DNA of 64,000 nt. It comes from Candidatus Lustribacter telmatis (lineage in GTDB: Bacteria > Vulcanimicrobiota > Vulcanimicrobiia > Vulcanimicrobiales > Vulcanimicrobiaceae). Position numbers and translations under genes: made by a program. Below are positions 41,461 to 48,950 of the stretch, in pieces; positions within the stretch are counted from its first letter, which is position 1, and each line of letters opens with the position of its first letter. Under the pieces are notes generated by a model. That model saw only the letters and a program-made list of their open reading frames with translations. It did no database searches and was not told the origin of the DNA. The stretch is taken from positions 5,464-69,463 of the forward strand of contig PLRU01000032.1 in assembly GCA_003164045.1 (NCBI GenBank), read 5' to 3'.

Positions 41461-41874
41461 ATGCCGCAACACGTCGTTGCCAAAGTCGGCGAGATCGAAC
41501 CCGGGACGAGCAAGATCGTCAGCGTGAACGGCCGCGACATCGGCATCTTCAACGTCAAGGGCGAGTACTATGCGCTGCTCAACCGCTGTCCGCACGAAGC
41601 GGCGCCGCTGTGCCGCGGCCGCATCGTCGGCATGGTCGTGTCGTCGGACGTCGGGAAGTTCGAGGTTTTGCGCCACGGCGAGATGCTGCGCTGCCCCTGG
41701 CACGGCTGGCAGTACGACATCCGCACCGGCCAGTCGTGGTGCAATCCGGAAGAAGCGCGCGTGCGCCGCTACAACGTGACGGTCGAACCGGGCGAACGGA
41801 TCGCGAAGGGCCCCTACATCGCGGAGCGCTTCGCGGTGTCCGTCAAAGACGACTACATCGTCCTCGAAGTCTGA
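41461..41874 (+). CDS. Rieske [2Fe-2S] ferredoxin-type protein
   Basis: A 137-residue soluble Rieske domain. NRCPHEAAPLCRG and LRCPWHGWQYDI give the CxH...CxxH cluster ligands. It resembles ferredoxin components of aromatic dioxygenases and nitrite-reductase small subunits. GGGGAG stands just before ATG 41461. It lies 7 bp after nrdR. The aromatic-acid permease and amidohydrolases downstream suggest electron supply to an oxygenase, whose catalytic subunit could be at 56370-57569 (inference). Confidence 0.88.
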   Translation: MPQHVVAKVGEIEPGTSKIVSVNGRDIGIFNVKGEYYALLNRCPHEAAPLCRGRIVGMVVSSDVGKFEVLRHGEMLRCPWHGWQYDIRTGQSWCNPEEARVRRYNVTVEPGERIAKGPYIAERFAVSVKDDYIVLEV

Positions 41875-41877
41875 CGC

Positions 41878-43233
41878 CTACGTAACCGTCGCTTCGCTCG
41901 CCGACCAGCCGCGGCCCGAATTGCGCCGCGAGTAGGCGAAGAGCATGTACGCAATTGCGGCCAGCAACGGCGGGATGGCGGCGATGACGAACAGTTCCGT
42001 TTGGGCGACCTTGGCTTCGATCAGCACGCCGAAGAGCGTCGGCGCGATGATGCCGCCGATGCGCTGAATGCCGATCGCCCAGCCGGCGCCGGTCGAACGC
42101 AGCGCGGTCGGATACACGATGGCCTGGAGTGCGCCCTGGCCCGTTTGCGCGCCGACGACGCAGATGCCGACGATTGCCGCCATGATAAAGATCCACGACT
42201 CGTTGCTGCCGGTCATGCCGAGAATGATGATCGCCGGTACGGCGAGCAGAAACGGTCCGACGACGGCGACGGCGCCGTAGCGATCGAGAAATGGGGTGAC
42301 GGCGAGACCCCCGGCGATGCCGCCGAGCTGGTTGAGCGAATTCGCCAGCACGCCTTGACTGACCGAAAGTCCGGACTGGTGCACCAGCGTCGGCAGCCAG
42401 CTGCCGAGGAAGAAGATCACGATGCCGTTCATGATGCCGCCGAACCACAGCGTGCACGTGGCCGGCAGGTTCTGTTTGTTGAACAGCGCCGCGATCGGGA
42501 ATTTCGGCGGTGGACCGTCGCTCACGAAGTAGGTCGCGTCGGGCGAAAACGGGGTATCGGGATAAAAGCGCGTCAGGAGCTTCGCGACCTTCGCGTTTTC
42601 ACCGCGGATCGCCGATTGCATCGCGGTGTCGGGCAAGAACGCGATGAGCAAGAGGCACGTGACGATCGGAATGACGCCGCCGACGTAGAGCACGACGTGC
42701 CAATCGTAGCTGACGAGCAGTTTAGAGATGATATAGCCACCGAGCGCGATGCCGCCGGTGAAGCCGCCGAGCAGCGCGACGGCGATGGTGAACGCGCGGC
42801 GCCGTTCGGGCACGGTTTCGGCGACGTAGGCGAGGATGTTCGGATTCGTTCCGCCGATCCCGAGGCCCGCGAGGAACCGCAACGCGGCGAGTTCGGGCAA
42901 ATTCGTTGCGAACGCCGAGGCGAACGTAAACGCGCCGAAGATGAAGCCGCTGATGATGATCACTTTGCGGCGCCCGATGCGATCGGCCAGCGGGCCGAAG
43001 ATCAGCGACCCGATCAGGAGCCCGATCACGCCGATCGAGAAGACGGCGCCGAACGCGGCGCGGTTCGAATGCCAGTCGCCGATGATGGCGGGCGCGATGT
43101 TGCCGAGCACCCCGAAGTCGTAGCCGTCCGACAAGAACAGCAGCACGCACCACAGGATGACGGTGATCTGGGCGCGTCCCATCTTGCGGTCGTTGATCAG
43201 CGCACCGACATCGATGGCTCCGGCTTGGGTCAT
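41878..43233 (-). CDS. MFS transporter, aromatic acid:H+ symporter type
   Basis: A 451-residue protein with 12 helices. The helix 1 motif LSDGYDFGVLGNIAPAII (D-G-Y/F-D) and GPLADRIGRRKVIIISG are marks of the AAHS family (PcaK, BenK), which imports benzoate-type acids with protons. A ~70-residue cytosolic loop lies between helices 6 and 7. The ATG has GGAGGA upstream on the minus strand. It diverges from the amidohydrolase pair across 163 bp, suggesting uptake of their precursor. Confidence 0.87.
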   Translation of the reverse strand: MTQAGAIDVGALINDRKMGRAQITVILWCVLLFLSDGYDFGVLGNIAPAIIGDWHSNRAAFGAVFSIGVIGLLIGSLIFGPLADRIGRRKVIIISGFIFGAFTFASAFATNLPELAALRFLAGLGIGGTNPNILAYVAETVPERRRAFTIAVALLGGFTGGIALGGYIISKLLVSYDWHVVLYVGGVIPIVTCLLLIAFLPDTAMQSAIRGENAKVAKLLTRFYPDTPFSPDATYFVSDGPPPKFPIAALFNKQNLPATCTLWFGGIMNGIVIFFLGSWLPTLVHQSGLSVSQGVLANSLNQLGGIAGGLAVTPFLDRYGAVAVVGPFLLAVPAIIILGMTGSNESWIFIMAAIVGICVVGAQTGQGALQAIVYPTALRSTGAGWAIGIQRIGGIIAPTLFGVLIEAKVAQTELFVIAAIPPLLAAIAYMLFAYSRRNSGRGWSASEATVT

Positions 43234-43396
43234 GCGAACGTCCTCCTCGGTGAGTGAAGCTACCCCTCACCTGCGAAAGACTTCTGCGCGATCCCTTGCG
43301 GCGGCCAAAGGATTTCTTCGCAAGCTCCGCTAGGTTCGGCCGACCGGCCAAAGAACACTCAGAGCTGGAGCGTGGAGACGCGCGGGAGGGCAAACC

Positions 43397-44509
43397 ATGA
43401 CGACCGATACCCTCGTACGGCAAGAGATCGGGACCGCCGCACAGCCGAAGTTGCAAATCGTGGACGCCGACGTCCACCCCTACATGCGTTCGCCCGGCGA
43501 CCTGGATCCTTACCTCTCGGAGCGCTGGCAGAAGCACCGCAAGACCTACCGCGAGAACGTGCGCCGCGCGTTCGCGTCAACGTGGGTGTATCCGCGCATG
43601 GAAAATCAAGGGAACCGCATCGATGCGATGCCCGCCGACGGTACGCCGGCCGGGTCGAACCTCGATCTGATGCGCGAGCAGCTGCTCGACCTCTACAATA
43701 TCGAATACGGCATCTTGCAGCCGCTCGGGAACGCCGGCTACGTGCGCAATCCGGATTACTCGAAGGCCCTGTGCTACGCGATGAACGAGTGGCAGGCCGA
43801 TGCGTGGGTAGCCAAAGAGCCGCGGCTCAAAGCCTCGATCGTGATCAACCCGGAGTATCCGGACGATGCCGTCGCCGAGATCGAGCGTTGCGGCACCAAC
43901 CCGGCCTACGCGCAGATCACGCTGCCGCCGCGTGCCGGTCAGCCGACGGGCAACCGTTCGTACTGGCCGATCTACGAAGCCGCCCAGCACTTCAACATTC
44001 CGCTAGGCATGCACGTCGGCGGCATCAACGGCTTTCCGTCGACCAGCGGCGGCTGGCCGTCGTTCTACATCGAAGAACATCACTCGAACGCGTTGACCGC
44101 GCAGTCGGTCGTGACGAGTCTCGTGCTCGAAGGCGTGTTCGAGGAATTTCCGCAGCTCAAGGTCATCATGATCGAGGGCGGCTTTGCGTGGGTGCCGTCG
44201 CTGAGCTGGCGTCTCGACAAGCACTGGAACCGCATGCGCGACGAAGTGCCGCACGTGAAGCGTCCGCCGTCGGAATACATCAAGGAGCACATCTGGTTCT
44301 CGACTCAGCCGATGGAAGAGCCGCCGGATCGCCAAGACCTCAAGACGCTCATCGACTGGATCGGCTGGGATCGCTTGCTGTTCGCAACCGACTATCCGCA
44401 TTGGGATTTCGACGATCCGAATTACGCCTTCAAATTCAAGATGAGCGACGAACAGAAACAGATGATCTACGCCGGGAACGCTAAGAACGTCCTTCGCCTC
44501 AACTCTTGA
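43397..44509 (+). CDS. Amidohydrolase-2 family metal-dependent hydrolase
   Basis: A 370-residue TIM-barrel protein of the ACMSD/amidohydrolase_2 type. IVDADVHPYMR carries the DxH metal motif on strand 1. GMHVGGINGFP supplies the strand 5 His, LKVIMIEGGFAWVP lies at strand 6, and LLFATDYPHWDFDD carries the strand 8 Asp. Relatives decarboxylate or hydrolyse aromatic acids or open-ring products. GGGAGGG precedes ATG 43397. It overlaps a paralogous gene by 4 bp. Confidence 0.87.
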   Translation: MTTDTLVRQEIGTAAQPKLQIVDADVHPYMRSPGDLDPYLSERWQKHRKTYRENVRRAFASTWVYPRMENQGNRIDAMPADGTPAGSNLDLMREQLLDLYNIEYGILQPLGNAGYVRNPDYSKALCYAMNEWQADAWVAKEPRLKASIVINPEYPDDAVAEIERCGTNPAYAQITLPPRAGQPTGNRSYWPIYEAAQHFNIPLGMHVGGINGFPSTSGGWPSFYIEEHHSNALTAQSVVTSLVLEGVFEEFPQLKVIMIEGGFAWVPSLSWRLDKHWNRMRDEVPHVKRPPSEYIKEHIWFSTQPMEEPPDRQDLKTLIDWIGWDRLLFATDYPHWDFDDPNYAFKFKMSDEQKQMIYAGNAKNVLRLNS

Positions 44510-45579
44510 GTACCAACATCGCCGAATACGGCGCGATCGATTGCGACATTCACCCGGCGGTGCCGAACATGCGCGCGCTCTTGCCGTATCTCGATGAGTA
44601 CTGGCGCGACGCGATCGTTTCACGCGGCATCGTCGGCGCGAATCAAGATCTCACCAGCTATCCGCCAAACGCGCCGCTCTCGGCGCGGCCGGATTGGAAG
44701 CCGGAAAAAGGCAACGCCGGCACCGATCTCGCGCTGCTGAAGTCGCAAGCGCTCGATGCCTTCGGCACGCGATTCGCCATCGCCAACCCGCTGCACGGAG
44801 CGCTCGTGTATGCCAACGAGTACATGGCGGCCGCGCTGTGCAGCGCCGTCAACGATTGGATGGCCAAGGAGTGGCTCGACGCCGAGCCGCGGCTGCGCGC
44901 ATCGATCCTCGTGCCGGCGGAGTCGCCCGAACTCGCGGTCGCGGAAATCGAGCGTCTCGCGCACGACAAGCGCTTCGTGCAAGTGCTCTTTCTCGTGATG
45001 GGCAGCATTCCGCTGGGCAAGCGTTTCTACTGGCCGATCTATGCGGCGGCTGAAAAGCACGGCATGCCGATCGGCGTGCATGCCGGCAGCATGTATCGCA
45101 ACGCGCCGACGTCGATCGGCTGGGGCAGTTTCCAGCTTGAAGATTACGTCGCGCAGTCGCAAGCGTTCGAGGGGCAGCTCCTGAGCCTCGTCTCCGAGGG
45201 CGTGTTCGTGAAATATCCCGGGCTCAAAGTCGTGATGATCGAGTCGGGCTTCACCTGGCTGCCGGCCTACTTTTGGCGCGCCGATAAAACGTGGCGCGGC
45301 GTGCGCAGCGAAGTGCCGTGGCTCAACCGTCCGCCCTCGGACGTCGTGCGCGAGCACGTGCGCTTCACGATTCAGCCGACCGACGAGCCGCCCGATCCAA
45401 AGCAGCTTACGCGCGTGCTCGAACAGATCGGCTCCGACGACGTGCTGCTGTTCTCGACCGACTATCCGCACTGGCACTACGAAGGCGAAGATGTGATTCC
45501 GGCCGGGATTCCGCCCGAACTACTGCGCAAAATTCTCGTCGACAACGCGCTCGCAACGTATCCGCGGCTCGCGAACTAA
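44506..45579 (+). CDS. Amidohydrolase-2 family protein, paralogue of the preceding gene
   Basis: A 357-residue paralogue of 43397-44509: the same motifs appear in the same order. AIDCDIHPAVPNMRALLPYL has DxH, GVHAGSMYRNAP the strand 5 His, LKVVMIESGFTWLPAYFW strand 6, and LFSTDYPHWHYEGED the final Asp. TTG 44506 overlaps the previous stop (TTGA). The pair may form a heteromer or act on successive substrates. Expression is surely joint. Confidence 0.87.
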   Translation: MSTNIAEYGAIDCDIHPAVPNMRALLPYLDEYWRDAIVSRGIVGANQDLTSYPPNAPLSARPDWKPEKGNAGTDLALLKSQALDAFGTRFAIANPLHGALVYANEYMAAALCSAVNDWMAKEWLDAEPRLRASILVPAESPELAVAEIERLAHDKRFVQVLFLVMGSIPLGKRFYWPIYAAAEKHGMPIGVHAGSMYRNAPTSIGWGSFQLEDYVAQSQAFEGQLLSLVSEGVFVKYPGLKVVMIESGFTWLPAYFWRADKTWRGVRSEVPWLNRPPSDVVREHVRFTIQPTDEPPDPKQLTRVLEQIGSDDVLLFSTDYPHWHYEGEDVIPAGIPPELLRKILVDNALATYPRLAN

Positions 45580-45642
45580 CTCGCAATTAAATAGCATGGA
45601 TTTACCGGAACCACACCTCGCGTTGAGAGGCGTAAGACCATC

Positions 45643-45686
45643 TGTCATCCAGAGCGCAGCGAACGAAGTTCGCGGAGTCGAAGGAC
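45643..45686. repeat. TGTCATCC...GAAGGAC dispersed-type repeat
   Basis: The segment TGTCATCCAGAGCGCAGCGA (45643-45662) leads into an inverted repeat, GCGAAC (45659-45664) and GTTCGC (45668-45673), then GGAGTCGAAGGAC. This resembles intergenic TGTCATCCTGAGCGAAGCGAAGG-type sequences seen in many bacteria. I see only one copy in this window. Confidence 0.55.
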
Positions 45687-45779
45687 CGCCGCAATCATGC
45701 CCGATAGTGGCTAATCGACCGGTATCTACTTGCCCGATCTCCCCCAGCAAGTGATTGATCGCAAAGCAGGTTCGGGGAG

Positions 45780-45840
45780 TTATCCACCGGTCTAACCCGG
45801 TTCTCCACGGTTTATCCGGCTTTGCCACCGTGGTTACACA
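45780..45840 (+). promoter_or_regulatory. Cluster of DnaA-box-like 9-mers
   Basis: TTATCCACC at 45780 has one mismatch to the DnaA box TTATNCACA. Weaker matches are TTCTCCACG at 45801, TTATCCGGC at 45812 and GGTTACACA at 45832. Spacings of 21, 11 and 20 bp are close to whole helical turns, so they face one side of the DNA. Only the first is a good match. Confidence 0.3.
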
Positions 45841-45938
45841 AGGCGGATCGAAATCGCGGTCGCACTCAAACTAAGGACAAGTTTCGTCGAAAGTCCGCAA
45901 GTGTACGCGGTCCTACGCGACGACCCTCGGAGCAGATT

Positions 45939-46565
45939 TTGCCACAGCGGAATCCCACAAAGAAGGTCCCCGGCGCGAGCATTGAGATCGAACTCAGGGT
46001 TCTAGACGGTCGCGTCTACGAATGGGGTCTTCCTAAATTTCAAAGCGAGATGGCGGGCGCTGCCGACCTTTTTGCGTGTCTGCCCGAACCGATCACCATC
46101 GCTGCGGGTGACGCCGCGGTGCTCGTCCCGACGGGCATCGCCATACATATCGGGGACCCGGGTTACGCGGCGATGGTGTTGCCCCGCTCGGGACTGGGGC
46201 ACAAGCAAGGCCTTGTCCTCGGGAATCTCGTCGGGCTCATCGACGCGGACTATACGGGCCCGCTAATGGTAAGTCTCTGGAATCGTAGCGCCAATGCAGA
46301 ACCGATTGTGGTAAAGCCCGGAGATCGAATCGCCCAGCTTCTGTTCGTGCCGATCAACCGGCCGGAATTCCGGATCGTGTCCCAATTCTCAACCGATACG
46401 AAGCGCGGTGCCGGTGGCTTCGGGTCTACGGGACTCGTCGCAGGCGAAACTGCGGGTAACGTAACTCATCTGGTCCTGGGCCCGAGGTCGACGTCGCCTG
46501 CCGAAGGAAGATTCGGTAGCGAACATGGCAGCCAACTCTCGATTTTTGAAAGCGACGATTTCTAG
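45939..46565 (+). CDS. dut: dUTP diphosphatase with C-terminal extension
   Basis: Hydrolyses dUTP to dUMP and pyrophosphate, keeping uracil out of DNA. The 208 residues carry the trimeric-dUTPase motifs: EMAGAADLFA (1), VLPRSGLGHKQG (2), GLIDADYTGPL (3), GDRIAQLLFVP (4) and RGAGGFGSTG (5). After motif 5 come about 45 extra residues ending QLSIFESDDF, which looks like a beta-clamp-binding motif. TTG 45939 is chosen for GGAG at 45929-45932; a longer in-frame N-terminus has no homology. Codon use (CTA, CGA, more A/T) is unlike its neighbours, suggesting transfer. Confidence 0.92.
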   Translation: MPQRNPTKKVPGASIEIELRVLDGRVYEWGLPKFQSEMAGAADLFACLPEPITIAAGDAAVLVPTGIAIHIGDPGYAAMVLPRSGLGHKQGLVLGNLVGLIDADYTGPLMVSLWNRSANAEPIVVKPGDRIAQLLFVPINRPEFRIVSQFSTDTKRGAGGFGSTGLVAGETAGNVTHLVLGPRSTSPAEGRFGSEHGSQLSIFESDDF

Positions 46566-46604
46566 CGGAGCATTTCCTCCGGTCTCACAGACGCTGGCGA
46601 CCCC

Positions 46605-47597
46605 ATGAAGGTCTACGTGGTCGGCGCCGGCGCGGTCGGACGGTATCTCGGCGAGCTGCTGCGCGCTACCGGCAACGAGGTCGTCTATGCGCCGCGCGAT
46701 CTCGCCGCGGTCGAGCCCTACGCGGCCGACCTCGCGATCGTTGCGGTGAAAGCCTACGATACCGACGGTGCGATCGAGACGCTGCGCCGCGCGCTCGGCG
46801 CTGCGCCCACGGCGGCGATCGTCACGCCGCAAAACGGCGTCGGCAACGAAGAAAAGCTGGCCGCGGCCTTCGGCGCCGATGCAGTCGTGGCGTGCGCGCT
46901 GACGGTGCCGGTCGAGATGGACCGAAACGGCAAGCCGCTCGCCTCGAACGGCGGCGGCATCGCGTTCGCACCGGTCGGAACGCAACCGCACAACTGGCTG
47001 TTGGCAACGTTCGCGGCGGCGGGTTTGCCGGTGAGCGCGGCGTCGGATTACCGGTCGCTCAAGTGGTCGAAGCTCGCGCTCAACGTCGTGGCCAACGCCT
47101 CGTGCGCGATCCTCAACGTGCTGCCCGAGCGCCTGGTGCACTCAGGCGATGCGTTCGAGTTGGAACTGCGCGCGATTCGCGAGGTGCGCAACGTGATGCG
47201 CGCGCTCGGGATCGCGGCGATCGATCTGCCGCGCTATCCGGTCCGCGCGCTGCAAAGCGTCGCAACCTTGCCTGCCCCGGTCGCGCGCGCGATCCTCGCC
47301 AACCGCATCGCGGGCGCGCGCGGGCGCAAGCCGCCCTCGCTGCTGCTCGATCTGCGCGCGATGAAGAACCGCACCGAGGTCGACTATCTCAACGGCGCGG
47401 TGGCGCGCGCCGCCCGCGAAGCCGGCGTGAAAGCGCCGGTGAACACGGTGTTCGCGCGCATCGTCAGCGACATCGCGCACATGCCCCAACTGTGGGCGAA
47501 GTATCGCGAACGGCCGGACGCAGTTGCGGCCGAAGTCGCGGCGGAAGTCGCGCGCACGTCACACGGAGGCTCGTATGCGGCACCCCAACGTCCCTGA
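46605..47597 (+). CDS. panE: Ketopantoate reductase family protein (2-dehydropantoate 2-reductase)
   Basis: A 330-residue NADPH-dependent enzyme. VYVVGAGAVGRYLGELL is the Rossmann GxGxxG motif, AIVAVKAYDTDGAIETL carries the conserved Lys region, TPQNGVGNEEKLA the NGxGN substrate motif, and SLKWSKLALNVVANASCAIL the catalytic Lys helix. PanE reduces ketopantoate for CoA synthesis; the family also includes look-alikes, so the symbol is provisional. Its 3' end overlaps hemQ by 23 bp. Confidence 0.87.
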   Translation: MKVYVVGAGAVGRYLGELLRATGNEVVYAPRDLAAVEPYAADLAIVAVKAYDTDGAIETLRRALGAAPTAAIVTPQNGVGNEEKLAAAFGADAVVACALTVPVEMDRNGKPLASNGGGIAFAPVGTQPHNWLLATFAAAGLPVSAASDYRSLKWSKLALNVVANASCAILNVLPERLVHSGDAFELELRAIREVRNVMRALGIAAIDLPRYPVRALQSVATLPAPVARAILANRIAGARGRKPPSLLLDLRAMKNRTEVDYLNGAVARAAREAGVKAPVNTVFARIVSDIAHMPQLWAKYRERPDAVAAEVAAEVARTSHGGSYAAPQRP

Positions 47598-48438
47598 ATC
47601 GCTCGACGGCTGGAACATTCTGCACCGGATGTTTCGCTTCGACCGCCGCCGCTGGGACGCGCTCGAACGCGAACGCCAGCAACGGATCGCGGCCGATGCG
47701 GCGGCGCTCTTCACCGAATTCGCCGGCAATCCGGAATCCGATTGCGGTCTAGCGCAGCTCCTTGGCGACAAGGGCGACCTGATGCTCACGCACTACGCGC
47801 GCACGTTCGACGCGCTCGGCGTCATGCAAGCGCGGACGGACAAGCTGGTGCTGCGCGATTTTCTCGAGCCGCTCTCCTCGTACGTCTCGATGCTCGAGCT
47901 CGGGCTTTATGGGGATACCGGTAAGATCCACGCCGACTTGCGCGACCGCGGTCTCAAGCCGCAGACGCCGGAGTGGAACGCGGCGTTCGATGCGGCGCTG
48001 GCCGAGGTCGCGCGCGATCCGCGCAATGCGGGGCGGCTCGCGGCGCGCATTCCGCATCGCCGCTACGTGTGCTTCTATCCGATGAACAAGAAGCGCGACG
48101 GCACGGACAACTGGTACAATCTGCCCTTTGCCGACCGTGCCGCGATGATGACCGAACATGGGAAGATCGGGCGCTCGTATCACGGGCTCGTCTCGCAAGT
48201 TATCTCGGGTTCGATCGGCTTCGACGATTGGGAGTGGGGCGTCGACCTCTATGCCGACGAGCCCCTGGTCTTCAAGAAGCTCGTCTACGAGATGCGTTTT
48301 GATGAGGCATCGTCGCGCTTCGGCGAGTTCGGCCGCTTTTGGACGGGCATGCAGTTCTCGATTGCCGCCCTGCCCGATTTTCTGGCCGGCGAGCGTTCGC
48401 CGCAACTGCTCGCGGAGCGCGAACCCGCATTCCGGTAG
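47575..48438 (+). CDS. hemQ: Coproheme decarboxylase
   Basis: HemQ (ChdC) makes haem b from coprohaem in the coproporphyrin-dependent pathway. The 287 residues include RRYVCFYPMNKKRDGTDNWY, in which Tyr of YPMNKKR is the catalytic residue, then MMTEHGKIGRSYHGLVSQV with the His ligand region, and DDWEWGVDLYADEPLVFKK. GGAGG at 47565-47569 fixes ATG 47575. It implies the organism uses the coproporphyrin route as Gram-positive-type lineages do. True chlorite dismutases differ at these motifs. Confidence 0.93.
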   Translation: MRHPNVPESLDGWNILHRMFRFDRRRWDALERERQQRIAADAAALFTEFAGNPESDCGLAQLLGDKGDLMLTHYARTFDALGVMQARTDKLVLRDFLEPLSSYVSMLELGLYGDTGKIHADLRDRGLKPQTPEWNAAFDAALAEVARDPRNAGRLAARIPHRRYVCFYPMNKKRDGTDNWYNLPFADRAAMMTEHGKIGRSYHGLVSQVISGSIGFDDWEWGVDLYADEPLVFKKLVYEMRFDEASSRFGEFGRFWTGMQFSIAALPDFLAGERSPQLLAEREPAFR

Positions 48439-48914
48439 CCGCAACGCGAAGCGCCACAACGAAGAGCGCCTCGCTCCTGGCGGTCTGCCCCCTCTCGCGG
48501 GCGCGGCCCGGCGGCTGCGCCTGGTGCGGTGAGGCGCTGCCGCCGCGGCGGCGGACGTGGTGCAGCGACGCCTGCGGCGACGCCTTTTGGAACAATCACT
48601 GGTGGTCGCAAGCCCGGCGTGCGGCGAAGCGGCGCGACAAGTATCGCTGCAGCCGCTGCGGCCACGTCGCGCCGAAACGCCCCTCGCGCGTCCGATTTCC
48701 GACCGAGCGGGGCTATAAAGCCGCGATGCGGAGCTGGCGTGCCGGGAAGCCGCTCAACCGGCTCGAGGTCAACCATCTCCAGCCGGCGCTCGGGGCGCAC
48801 CGGACGCTGAGTTGCGTTCACCACCTCGAAAACCTCGAGACGCTGTGCGTCACGTGCCACAAAGAGACGACGGCCGCGACGCGCCCGCGGCGGACGGTGG
48901 GTACCGCCGGGTAA
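48339..48914 (+). CDS. HNH endonuclease with N-terminal zinc finger
   Basis: The reading frame is open from TTG 48339, but the conserved part starts around 48500, so the first ~55 residues, which overlap hemQ by 100 bp, are doubtful. CTG 48477 is another candidate start. Conserved part: CAWCGEALPP with CSDACGDAFWNNHWW, a zinc finger; YRCSRCG; then the HNH core LEVNHLQPAL, HHLENLETLCVTCHKETT. It probably cuts DNA non-specifically or as part of a mobile or repair function. No phage genes are nearby. Confidence 0.8.
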   Translation: MDGHAVLDCRPARFSGRRAFAATARGARTRIPVAATRSATTKSASLLAVCPLSRARPGGCAWCGEALPPRRRTWCSDACGDAFWNNHWWSQARRAAKRRDKYRCSRCGHVAPKRPSRVRFPTERGYKAAMRSWRAGKPLNRLEVNHLQPALGAHRTLSCVHHLENLETLCVTCHKETTAATRPRRTVGTAG

Positions 48915-48950
48915 GTCGCCGAAGCGCGGGCGAGTGCGGAAGGTGCGACG

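Larger units (their letters stand above)
45580..45938. other. 359-bp gene-free, less GC-rich region
   Basis: No credible gene lies here on either strand. It contains a dispersed-type repeat at 45643-45686, DnaA-box-like sequences at 45780-45840, an inverted repeat CCACGG/CCGTGG at 45805-45833, and the GGAG ribosome site of the dUTPase at 45929-45932. It is the longest intergenic stretch in the window and visibly richer in A and T than its flanks. Confidence 0.8.

Noticed and set aside
42001-43257. 418-codon plus-strand frame, Asp/Arg/Glu-rich
   Set aside because: Antisense shadow of the aromatic-acid MFS gene.
45520-45828. Minus-strand 102-codon open frame over the dispersed repeat
   Set aside because: It overlaps the amidohydrolase end, is made largely of repeat sequence and has no ribosome site or recognisable domain.
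45580-45938. Possible replication origin
   Set aside because: Only one good DnaA box, no AT-rich unwinding stretch and no dnaA, dnaN or gyr genes nearby.
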